From: JBFEUI01 sp041547565
GTDB taxonomy: Bacteria > Pseudomonadota > Gammaproteobacteria > Thiohalomonadales > Thiohalomonadaceae
Direction of reading: 5' to 3'
DNA length: 13,199 bases
NCBI GenBank assembly: GCA_041547565.1
Contig: JBFEUI010000080.1
Coordinates: 1-13,199 of the forward strand
Shown here: piece after piece, positions 7,317 through 13,199 of the stretch
How positions within the stretch are numbered: the first letter of the stretch is position 1
Layout: each line of letters opens with the position of its first letter
Translations under genes and position numbers: made by a program
The notes under the pieces: generated by a model
What the model saw: only the letters and a program-made list of their open reading frames with translations
Told to the model about the DNA's origin: nothing
Databases searched by the model: none

Positions 7317-8211
7317 TCCCAAGGTCATTCCAGTAGTCGTAAAAATTGAACCAGTTGTAGGGCGCCAGGCGGCAGTAGTGTTCGAGCCGCGCCGCATAAC
7401 GCTGTGTCCACTCGCTTATGTGCTGTTGTCGCTGTTCGCGCGCGAAGGGCAACTGCGCAGTCAGCAGTTCAAAATGGATATCGTAACGTTTGCCGCCACG
7501 GTAGATGCCGAAAAACAGTACCACCGGGACTTGCAGCAGACCGGCCAGCAGCATCGGCCCGGCCGGAAAGGCGACCTCGTCGCCGAAAAAGCGGCACGGC
7601 ACCTGCTTGTCGTCGAGTGCCACCCTGTCGCCGAGTATGCCCACGATCTCGCCCCGCTCGATCGCCTCTTTGACCTGTATCAGGCTGTCGGCCTCGCCGA
7701 TGGGGATAATGCTCTCGGAGACCGCCGGGTTCAGGGCGCCGATGACCGCATTGACCTTCTCCGCGTTTTCCCGGTACATCATCGCCTTGACCCGGATTTG
7801 CGGGTGGTCGGCGGCCAGGCAGCGCAGCAGTTCAAAGCTGCCCAGGTGCGAGCCGAGCAGCAGGCAGCCGCGCCCGGGTGTGAGCTGGTCGAACAGCGCC
7901 GCCTCACCGTGGATGGTGATGTCGAAGTAGTCCCGGCGCCCGGAGAAAAAATAGATCCGATCGAGGATGGTGGCGGCGAAGGTGTAGTAATGGCGAAACA
8001 ACTGGGACAGCCCGGGACGCCGGCCTGTGACCCGTTTCAGGAACAGGTTCGAGGCGAGGCGTGAGCGGCGCGAGAAAAGCAGGAAATAAAGTGAGATGGG
8101 AAACAGCAGCAGGCGGCCGGTGGGCCGGCCCAGCGTCAGCGTGATCCAGACAATCAGGCGAATCAGGACAGGACTGCCCCGTTCCTGCTGTGTCAGCCAC
8201 TGCCTGCCCAT
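7288..8211 (-). CDS. LpxL/HtrB-like lipid acyltransferase
   Basis: About 307 residues, the usual size for this family, with an N-terminal membrane-anchoring hydrophobic region (about 15-46). The acyltransferase motif HLGSFE (122-127) supplies His122 and Glu127 as the HX4E catalytic pair. Other family features are ILGDR (192-196), FFGDEVAFPAGP (208-219) and an aromatic end, PYNWFNFYDYW (284-294). It would acylate a lipid or sugar acceptor on the inner leaflet; APE loci contain this type and the product is thought to be membrane-anchored through it. ATG at 8211 begins 7 nt after the ApeI-type stop; an AGGAGG lies 12 nt upstream, rather far. The frame upstream of 8211 runs into the dehydratase gene without protein-like character. 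Confidence 0.87.
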   Translation of the reverse strand: MGRQWLTQQERGSPVLIRLIVWITLTLGRPTGRLLLFPISLYFLLFSRRSRLASNLFLKRVTGRRPGLSQLFRHYYTFAATILDRIYFFSGRRDYFDITIHGEAALFDQLTPGRGCLLLGSHLGSFELLRCLAADHPQIRVKAMMYRENAEKVNAVIGALNPAVSESIIPIGEADSLIQVKEAIERGEIVGILGDRVALDDKQVPCRFFGDEVAFPAGPMLLAGLLQVPVVLFFGIYRGGKRYDIHFELLTAQLPFAREQRQQHISEWTQRYAARLEHYCRLAPYNWFNFYDYWNDLGNETVEKKSR

Positions 8212-8218
8212 ACGCCGC

Positions 8219-8509
8219 TCATGCCTCCTGCGTGTACTGCAATGTTCCGGAGACAAGGAGGGTATCGTCCGTTACAACCTGGAAGGCGATGCCCGTGCGT
8301 GATTCGCTGAAGGTGATACTGCAGCGGTTATCCGGCTGCAGCGGTGAGAGGAACTTTGCGTTGGCAACGGCGTGGACCTGCAGGCCGGCCTCGGCGGCAC
8401 ACTGCAGGACATGATCCAGAATCACCACACCCGGGACGATGGGGTTGCCCGGGAAGTGGCCGGCCAGGGCAGGGTGTTCCTTGCCGATGATGAAGTCACA
8501 GGCCGGCAC
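8219..8509 (-). CDS. apeI: ApeI-type hotdog 3-hydroxyacyl-ACP dehydratase
   Basis: About 96 residues, a minimal FabZ-like hotdog domain. The diagnostic stretch is GHFPGNPIVPGVVILD (17-32): His18 matches the FabZ catalytic histidine, while the position of the FabZ catalytic Glu is Asp32. It would act with the ApeP-type protein to dehydrate 3-hydroxyacyl-ACP, as the known ApeI-ApeP complex does. GTG at 8509 is preferred: AGGAG (8517-8521) sits 7 nt upstream, and it overlaps the acyl-activating gene by only 14 nt. In-frame ATGs at 8536, 8554 and 8563 would add 9 to 18 residues but have poorer ribosome sites and deeper overlap. Function confident, exact start moderately so. Confidence 0.86.
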   Translation of the reverse strand: MPACDFIIGKEHPALAGHFPGNPIVPGVVILDHVLQCAAEAGLQVHAVANAKFLSPLQPDNRCSITFSESRTGIAFQVVTDDTLLVSGTLQYTQEA

Positions 8510-9881
8510 GGGAGCACTCCTGGGAAACAGAACCATTGGCACAGCAACGCGCATAAAGAGCATTTAGCCTGTTGCGAGCGAGTTTGCCGGTGGCATCGCG
8601 CGGCAGGCTGTTCACAAAGTGCAGGGGGCGTGGCATAAACGCGGGGTCTATCAACGGGCGCAGTGCCTGCAACAGAACCTGCCGCTTGAGCGTCGGCGCG
8701 ACGACAAAGGCACACAAGCGCTGGGCGCTGTCGGCCACCGCATCCGGCATGTAAAACACACCGTCCTCCACGCCTTCGATGGCCAGCAGTTTGTTGTTCA
8801 GATCGCCCAATGACGCCCGTTTGCCGCCCACCTTCAGCAGGTCGCTGCTGCGGCCCAGCAGTTCAAACGAACCGTTATCGAGCCTGATTCGGTCGCTCAG
8901 CCTGAGCGGCCCTTGCAGATGCCCGGCCCGGACGACCACGTGCGTATCCGAACTTTGCAGGTGGATGCCGTCCAGCGGCTGCCAGCGCAGCTGCTGTGCC
9001 GGCCTGCGTGTGGCGATGGCGCCTGCCTCGGTGCAGCCGTAGATTTCCCAGACTGGTGCGTTGAATGCGGACTCTGTTGCCCGGGCCAGTTCGGCCGATA
9101 GCGGGGCGGTGGCTGAGAGGATGAACTGCGGCCTTGGCATGGGGGCGCCCTCCGCTATGCAACTGCGCAGATGGATCGGCGTGGTGACAAGCAGTCGTGG
9201 TTCCGGGAGTCCCGCCAGCCGCTGGGCAATGTCCGCGGCAAACAGCGGTTGGCCCGGATCGATGGCCAGGCCCCACTGCAGCGGCAGCATGATCGAGGTC
9301 TCGATGCCGTACATGTGCTGCGGGGGAACGGTGGCCAGGATGGCGGCCTGCCCCAGTGCCGCCAGGCCAAGCCGCCCGCCGGTCAGCAGGGCGCCCTGCA
9401 CCATCTCGCCCCAGTGCTTGCGGTGCGCCGTGGGGGTGCCGGTGCTGCCGGAGGTAAATAGCTCCAGTACGCACTGGTCGGCCGGGATGAGGGGAACCTC
9501 CCGTGCGGCCTCATTGCCCTGTGCCTCAACATGGTAGCGGACACTGTCGATACTCCCGGGGCAGCTGTCATCATCGCCCAGGCAGTAGCAACTGCCGCGC
9601 TGTGCGGCGATTTGCTGCAACTCGCGCGGGGCACGGCCCGAGGGGAGCAGTACAACCTGGCCACGCAGCATGGCGGCGGCGAACGCGACCATGAAATGGT
9701 AGCGGTCCTTGCACAGGTTGAACTGGTAACGCCGGTCGGGCAGCGTTGCGGCGAGCGCGGCGCTATCGGCGAGAAAGTGCTGGGCACTGATGTGTTGGCC
9801 ATCCCGCCAGGCAATGGGGGCCTGCAGATCCGGGTGGCGCAGCAGCGGCAGCGCGACAGCTGTGGTGCTGTCGCTAACCAC
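8496..9881 (-). CDS. AMP-forming acyl-activating enzyme (acyl-ACP ligase-like)
   Basis: A 461-residue ANL-superfamily adenylate-forming enzyme, at the short end for the family. Motifs in order: FTSGSTGTPT (142-151, P-loop; the usual Lys at the last position is Thr), ATVPPQHMYG (183-192), IYGCTEAG (280-287), GRSSDLLKVGGKR (343-355), and PRDATGK with Lys433 as the C-terminal catalytic lysine. It would activate a carboxylic acid starter (an aryl acid in known APE systems) as acyl-AMP and load it on the operon's carrier protein. The start is GTG at 9881, with GGGGAG (9889-9894) 7 nt upstream and an 8-nt overlap with the membrane-protein gene. The substrate cannot be read from sequence alone. Confidence 0.9.
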   Translation of the reverse strand: MVSDSTTAVALPLLRHPDLQAPIAWRDGQHISAQHFLADSAALAATLPDRRYQFNLCKDRYHFMVAFAAAMLRGQVVLLPSGRAPRELQQIAAQRGSCYCLGDDDSCPGSIDSVRYHVEAQGNEAAREVPLIPADQCVLELFTSGSTGTPTAHRKHWGEMVQGALLTGGRLGLAALGQAAILATVPPQHMYGIETSIMLPLQWGLAIDPGQPLFAADIAQRLAGLPEPRLLVTTPIHLRSCIAEGAPMPRPQFILSATAPLSAELARATESAFNAPVWEIYGCTEAGAIATRRPAQQLRWQPLDGIHLQSSDTHVVVRAGHLQGPLRLSDRIRLDNGSFELLGRSSDLLKVGGKRASLGDLNNKLLAIEGVEDGVFYMPDAVADSAQRLCAFVVAPTLKRQVLLQALRPLIDPAFMPRPLHFVNSLPRDATGKLARNRLNALYARCCANGSVSQECSRAGL

Positions 9882-10506
9882 GCAGCCACTCCCCCAGTCG
9901 TCTGATATCGGTCAGCCGGGAGAGCGTGCGTCTTTTCGGCAGGCGGCGGAAATAGAGCATGCGGAAACTGTACTCGGCAATAAACAGCCCGACAATGGCG
10001 AGGTAGTTGATGATGTTGGTGTAAAGCGACCAGGTTTCGAGCGGGGCGTAGAGACTGAGGTAGATGATCTCCAGCAGCATCAGGGAAAGAAACAGCGTCC
10101 AGAGCCATGTCACCCGGGTGGTGTAGAGGCGTGTTTGCCGATCCTCTTCGCCGTACACGACACGCGCGAAACGGCTGATGAACGGTTCGCGTCCCGGCAG
10201 CAGGCTGCGTCCAAACAGCCACCACAGGCCGCCGGTGATGAGCAGCGGCGGCAGGTAGAGGGCGAAGTGGCCCGCGGAGAAAAGGTTAAACAGCGTGAGG
10301 CCGATCAGCAGGGCCGGGATGAACAGGCCTGTTGCCCGACTTTCGCGTCGTGCCGCGAACTGCAGCACGGCGATTGCCAACAGCAGCCACAGCGCCTGTT
10401 GATGCAGCCCCTGGCTGATCGTCAGGTGCAGTGCCAGCGGATAGCACAGGGTGATGAGGTGTGCTGCGGTGTGAAACCCGCCGGCGGAGTTGCGTGTGGC
10501 GTTCAC
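9874..10506 (-). CDS. multi-spanning inner-membrane protein of APE-type loci (COG4648-like)
   Basis: A 210-residue integral membrane protein with about six hydrophobic segments (near 17-31, 38-52, 59-77, 80-98, 133-155 and 161-185). A polar, charged loop (about 103-132) contains PFISRFARVVYGEED, and the tail (186-210) is strongly basic. No catalytic motif is recognised. A membrane protein of this size and place, between the carrier protein and acyl-activating genes, is a standard member of APE loci; its role is not established to my knowledge. The start is GTG at 10506, overlapping the carrier-protein stop as GTGA (4 nt), and it overlaps the next gene by 8 nt, so it is clearly translated as part of the operon. 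Confidence 0.82.
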   Translation of the reverse strand: MNATRNSAGGFHTAAHLITLCYPLALHLTISQGLHQQALWLLLAIAVLQFAARRESRATGLFIPALLIGLTLFNLFSAGHFALYLPPLLITGGLWWLFGRSLLPGREPFISRFARVVYGEEDRQTRLYTTRVTWLWTLFLSLMLLEIIYLSLYAPLETWSLYTNIINYLAIVGLFIAEYSFRMLYFRRLPKRRTLSRLTDIRRLGEWLRG

Positions 10507-10766
10507 GTGCTGCGGTGTGCGGTGATGTGTTCGCTCAGGGCGCGCAGGGAAGAGAAGATTCGGGCATTGTCGCTGTCATCCGAGCGCAACTGAAAACCGT
10601 ACTGTTTCGATATGGCCATGGCCAGTTCCAGGGCGTCTATCGAGTCGAGCCCCAGGCCCTCTTTGAAAAGCGGGGCGGCCGGTTCGATCTCAGAGGGGTC
10701 CATATCCAGGTTAAGGGTTTCGACAATCAGGGCGGCGACGGCCTGCTCCATTTCTTGTGTGCTCAT
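10503..10766 (-). CDS. acyl carrier protein
   Basis: An 87-residue acidic carrier protein. The phosphopantetheine site is GLDSIDALEL (39-48) with Ser42 as attachment residue. The rest fits a four-helix ACP, with LFKEGLGLDS leading into helix 2. It would carry the starter and growing polyene between the acyl-activating enzyme, KS/CLF, ketoreductase and dehydratases. It is the first gene of the operon and the only carrier protein in the window, whereas characterised APE loci have two. ATG at 10766 is preferred because GGGA lies 6 nt upstream; ATG at 10772, two codons earlier, has that GGGA directly abutting it and is the alternative. Confidence 0.93.
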   Translation of the reverse strand: MSTQEMEQAVAALIVETLNLDMDPSEIEPAAPLFKEGLGLDSIDALELAMAISKQYGFQLRSDDSDNARIFSSLRALSEHITAHRST

Positions 10767-10857
10767 GCTCATTCCCAGGCAATGTGTTTTGTATCTTTAA
10801 TGAACGCTCTGGCCGCAAGGGGGTGGAGGCCGGTGCGCTTGGTGTACAGGGTCTGGT

Positions 10858-10886
10858 ATTGTCTTGGGCCGGCCTAGGGCTGTCAA
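10858..10886 (-). promoter_or_regulatory. sigma70-type promoter of the polyene operon
   Basis: On the minus strand, TTGACA (10881-10886, perfect -35) is followed after exactly 17 nt by GACAAT (10858-10863, 4/6 match to -10). Transcription would start near 10850, about 85 nt before the carrier-protein start. It sits in the 144-nt gap after the DUF218 gene, where the operon promoter is expected. No operator was recognised around it. Confidence 0.6.
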
Positions 10887-10910
10887 CAAGAGCGCAGGGC
10901 GAGACTGAGT

Positions 10911-11588
10911 CTAAGAGATGCGGGACAGGCTGTGCCGGTTGCGCATCAGCGTTGACCAGTAGCGTCCCACCCAGTACCAGTGGAGGTAGTAGGCCTCGAG
11001 CAACAGCTGCGTTGCCAGTCGCGGGCTGCAGCGCATTTCCCGCTCCGCGGCACAGAGCGTGTGTTCCAGGCCCATGCCGCGGGCCAGGGTCGAGGTGCGC
11101 GCCAGATGGTAGCGGTTTGTGATCAGTACCGGTGGTGTGTCATACCGATCCCAGCATGCGCGGGCATTTTTCAGGTTCTCCAGCGTGTGGCGCGACTGGT
11201 CTTCCGTATCGATAAGGTTACCGGGTATCCCCGCCGCCATCAGCCTGTCGCGGCCCGCGGCGGCCTCGCTGAAGCGATTGCCTGCGCTGGTTCCTCCGAC
11301 AATAAGGAAGCTGGCCTCGGGGTGGCGGGTGTGCAGCTGGTGCGCCCGCTCCAGGCGCAGGCGGTAGTCGTCACTCAGGGTATCCCTGTGCAGCTTGTGG
11401 CCGAAAACGACGAAAAGAGTGTGCCTGTGACTTGTATGGGGCGTACTGGCGGCTACCCTGAGGATATGCCACAGCAGCGGCAACAGTGAAATGCCGGCGC
11501 TTAACAGCAGCAGTCCATTGGACAGCAACAGCGTGACAATGCCGTCTCGCTGCAGTATTCGTGCGGTTCTGCTGAATTTCCGGTACAT
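10911..11588 (-). CDS. DUF218 (YdcF/SanA/ElyC-like) membrane protein
   Basis: A 225-residue protein with one N-terminal membrane helix (about 17-45) and a DUF218 domain. Motifs are LFVVFGHKL (58-66), FLIVGGTSAG (94-103), DTEDQSRHTLENLKNAR (127-143) and VLITNRYHLART (154-165), in the order seen in YdcF/SanA/ElyC proteins. Members of this family are linked to envelope integrity and peptidoglycan or lipid-carrier metabolism, but the reaction is not settled. ATG at 11588 is chosen because AGGGG sits 5 nt upstream and a strong promoter lies just before it; the frame is open to 11795, but that stretch crosses the promoter and has no protein-like character. It precedes the polyene operon on the same strand; the operon has its own promoter, so co-function is not shown. 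Confidence 0.85.
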   Translation of the reverse strand: MYRKFSRTARILQRDGIVTLLLSNGLLLLSAGISLLPLLWHILRVAASTPHTSHRHTLFVVFGHKLHRDTLSDDYRLRLERAHQLHTRHPEASFLIVGGTSAGNRFSEAAAGRDRLMAAGIPGNLIDTEDQSRHTLENLKNARACWDRYDTPPVLITNRYHLARTSTLARGMGLEHTLCAAEREMRCSPRLATQLLLEAYYLHWYWVGRYWSTLMRNRHSLSRIS

Positions 11589-11609
11589 CGAATCCCCTGG
11601 TCCACATGC

Positions 11610-11637
11610 ATTATATGACTGTTGGACCGTGTGACAA
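11610..11637 (-). promoter_or_regulatory. sigma70-type promoter of the DUF218 gene
   Basis: On the minus strand, TTGTCA (11632-11637, 5/6) and a perfect TATAAT (11610-11615) are spaced by 16 nt. The start of transcription would be near 11603, giving a short leader of about 15 nt that contains the AGGGG ribosome site. It is located in the 137-nt divergent gap before the hydrolase lipoprotein, for which no comparably good plus-strand promoter was found. Confidence 0.65.
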
Positions 11638-11725
11638 GAAGGGGATATTGTCGGGCCTGCATTGGGTAGTGGCTGTGTTGGCAGCAGAGTGAACAGGGAA
11701 CAGTTTTGACTGAAAGGAATGGTGC

Positions 11726-13199
11726 GTGTTGGATTGGAAAGGCTTTTGTTGTGCTGTGTTATTAGTGTCGTTGTTCGGTGTTTCCGCCTGTTCACAACAA
11801 CGGACGGTGCAGGACAGCGAAAACAGGTTGCCGGAGATGGAACAGGAGTGCATCCCCGAGCCGGTGTTCAATGGCCGTGCCTGTATCTACCAGGCAAATC
11901 GCGGTGCGGCAGAGAGCGTGGTGCTGGTGCACGGCCTCAACGGTGCGGGCAGACGTGACTGGCAGCACCAGATCGCGCGGCTGTCGAAAGAGTATCATGT
12001 GCTGACCTTCGACCTGCCCGGTTTCGGAAATTCCACCAAACAGAGCGCAAGCTACACCCCCGAGAACTATGCCCGGTTTGTCGACTATGTCACCGGTCGT
12101 TACATCGATGGTCCGTTCTACCTGGTCGGGCACTCAATGGGCGGTGCGATCAGTCTGAGCTTTAGCGCACGCTACCCTCACAAGGTAAAGGGGCTGCTGG
12201 TGGCCAACGTGGCCGGTGTGCTGCACCGTCTGGCACTGGGCAAACTAATGGCCCGCGGCTGGGTAACCGGCGAGACCGAGGGGGAGAACGGCTTCGGCAA
12301 TTTCGTGCAGAAGATGGTGGGCAAGGTCCTGGAGTTCTTTGATGCCGGGGTGGAGCGTGCGCAGCAGGCTGCAGAATCGCATATCGAACTGGAGCCCTCC
12401 GCGAGTGCGGCAAAGTGGCTGGTGGAGACCGATTTCAGTGAAATTCTGCCTGCGGTCAGGGTGCCGACGTTGATCGTATGGGGCGGCAGTGACACCGTGG
12501 CCCCGATACGCACCGCATGGGTGCTGCGCAAGTCCCTGCCACAGGCGCGGCTGGCGGTGATTCCAGGTGCCGGCCATATGGTGATGTGGGAACGTCCTGC
12601 ACGGTTTACTTCTCTGCTGCTGTCGTTTATCAAGACGGAAATGGCGAGGCCTGAAGCGGACGCCGCAGAGCGGCAGCCCGTCGCCGATAATGCCCCGGTG
12701 GCGCAGTGTGTGGCACGGTCGGGTGTGGTTTACGAGGGCGACTTCAGTCGCATATCGCTGTCGAACTGTGACAATGTGGTGATCCGAAACGCCAGGGTCA
12801 GGCGTTTCGATGCGGTGGGCAGCCGGGTCGACATCATCGACTCCACTATCGATTCCACCGGGGTCGGGCTTGAGGTGATCGGTTCGGAGGTATCGGTGAC
12901 GGCCAGCGATATCCGTGCCGACGTGGCCATTCGCTCCGCAGGCAGCCGTCTGGACCTGGCCGGTGTCACCATTCAGGCCGATACGGCGGTTGTCGAATCC
13001 ACCCGCACCTCCACGCTCACTTTTTCTGTCACACGGGTGGACAGCCCGCAATACCGGCGGTTTTTTCACCGCCATGTCCGCCTGCCGGCAGACGGCAAAC
13101 TCAGACCTGTTCCCGCAACGGTGCCCGCTCCGGCGATCGGCACCCTGATATATCTTGATTATATATATCAGCTCGATATAATTTGGCGATGGATACCAA
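11726..13199 (+). CDS. lipoprotein: alpha/beta hydrolase fused to beta-helix-like domain (3' end beyond window)
   Basis: The frame is open from 11714 to the window end, giving at least 491 residues. GTG at 11726 is chosen because AAGGA (11714-11718) is 7 nt upstream and it begins a lipoprotein signal ending LFGVSAC, Cys22. Residues about 60-303 are an alpha/beta hydrolase: oxyanion-region LVHGLNG with His69-Gly70, nucleophile Ser137 in GHSMGG, Asp256 in GGSDTVAP, His284 in GAGHMVMWE. After an acidic linker (303-327), residues about 328-445 form short degenerate repeats rich in beta and turn residues (NVVIRNARVRRF, RVDIIDSTIDSTG, RLDLAGVTIQAD), typical of a right-handed parallel beta-helix. 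The predicted location is a membrane-anchored periplasmic hydrolase (esterase, lipase or peptidase-like); the substrate is unknown. The last 17 codons are abruptly AT-rich. Confidence 0.85.
   Translation, partial: MLDWKGFCCAVLLVSLFGVSACSQQRTVQDSENRLPEMEQECIPEPVFNGRACIYQANRGAAESVVLVHGLNGAGRRDWQHQIARLSKEYHVLTFDLPGFGNSTKQSASYTPENYARFVDYVTGRYIDGPFYLVGHSMGGAISLSFSARYPHKVKGLLVANVAGVLHRLALGKLMARGWVTGETEGENGFGNFVQKMVGKVLEFFDAGVERAQQAAESHIELEPSASAAKWLVETDFSEILPAVRVPTLIVWGGSDTVAPIRTAWVLRKSLPQARLAVIPGAGHMVMWERPARFTSLLLSFIKTEMARPEADAAERQPVADNAPVAQCVARSGVVYEGDFSRISLSNCDNVVIRNARVRRFDAVGSRVDIIDSTIDSTGVGLEVIGSEVSVTASDIRADVAIRSAGSRLDLAGVTIQADTAVVESTRTSTLTFSVTRVDSPQYRRFFHRHVRLPADGKLRPVPATVPAPAIGTLIYLDYIYQLDIIWRWIP
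13155..13182 (+). promoter_or_regulatory. possible promoter at right edge, inside the open frame
   Basis: TTGATT (13155-13160) and a perfect TATAAT (13177-13182) are spaced by 16 nt in a sharply AT-rich island. An ATG begins at 13189 on the plus strand, so a transcript would start almost at that codon. The hydrolase frame is still open here, so the match may be chance. Confidence 0.3.

Noticed and set aside
7027..8064. Plus-strand 345-codon frame across the LolA-like and acyltransferase genes
   Set aside because: It is antisense to two genes with clear motifs and shows no domain of its own.
9383..10225. Minus-strand 280-codon frame overlapping the acyl-activating enzyme and membrane protein genes
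   Set aside because: It is an out-of-frame shadow of two well-supported genes, with Pro/Arg/Ala-rich low-complexity translation.
11719..11958. ATG-started 79-codon plus-strand frame at the start of the hydrolase region
   Set aside because: It is in a different frame from the hydrolase; the GTG-started frame has the lipobox and catalytic motifs and runs to the window end.
12245..13075. Minus-strand open frame of 276 codons at the right end
   Set aside because: It lies opposite the hydrolase and beta-helix coding sequence, which has a signal peptide, catalytic triad and ribosome site; the antisense product has no recognisable features.

Overview
The window looks like the chromosome of a GC-rich Gram-negative bacterium, most likely a gammaproteobacterium. 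The reasons are two lipobox lipoproteins, an LpxL-type acyltransferase, a LolA-like periplasmic protein and an RND-type exporter, together with a gene set of the aryl polyene (APE) pigment type. The species cannot be named from the sequence. No tRNA, rRNA, CRISPR array or mobile element was seen.

Layout. At the left edge (36-437, +) is a small lipoprotein of unknown function. It converges on the main locus, with a GC-rich hairpin (451-471) between the two stop codons. From 479 to 10766, all on the minus strand, lies one tightly packed operon of twelve genes. In transcription order these are: acyl carrier protein, multi-spanning membrane protein, AMP-forming acyl-activating enzyme, ApeI-type hotdog dehydratase, LpxL-like acyltransferase, LolA-like protein, MMPL/RND exporter, (50-nt gap), ketosynthase, chain-length-factor-like partner, ApeP-type dehydratase, ketoreductase and a family 2 glycosyltransferase. 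Neighbours overlap by 1-29 nt or are separated by at most 18 nt, apart from the one 50-nt gap. A good sigma70-type promoter (perfect TTGACA) lies upstream of the acyl carrier protein gene. Upstream is a minus-strand DUF218 (YdcF/SanA-like) membrane protein with its own strong promoter. Diverging from it, and running off the right edge, is a large lipoprotein (11726 to the end) that joins an alpha/beta hydrolase to a C-terminal beta-helix-like region.

How the genes fit together. By comparison with known APE systems, a starter acid would be activated and loaded on the carrier protein. The KS/CLF pair, ketoreductase and dehydratases would then extend it into a conjugated polyene. The glycosyltransferase and acyltransferase would build or attach a lipid anchor, and the LolA-like protein and MMPL exporter would move the product towards the outer membrane. 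The set is reduced: between its clear flanks there is only one carrier protein and one true ketosynthase, and no aromatic ammonia lyase, thioesterase, methyltransferase or second KS. Whether the product is a real aryl polyene or another polyene lipid is therefore open.
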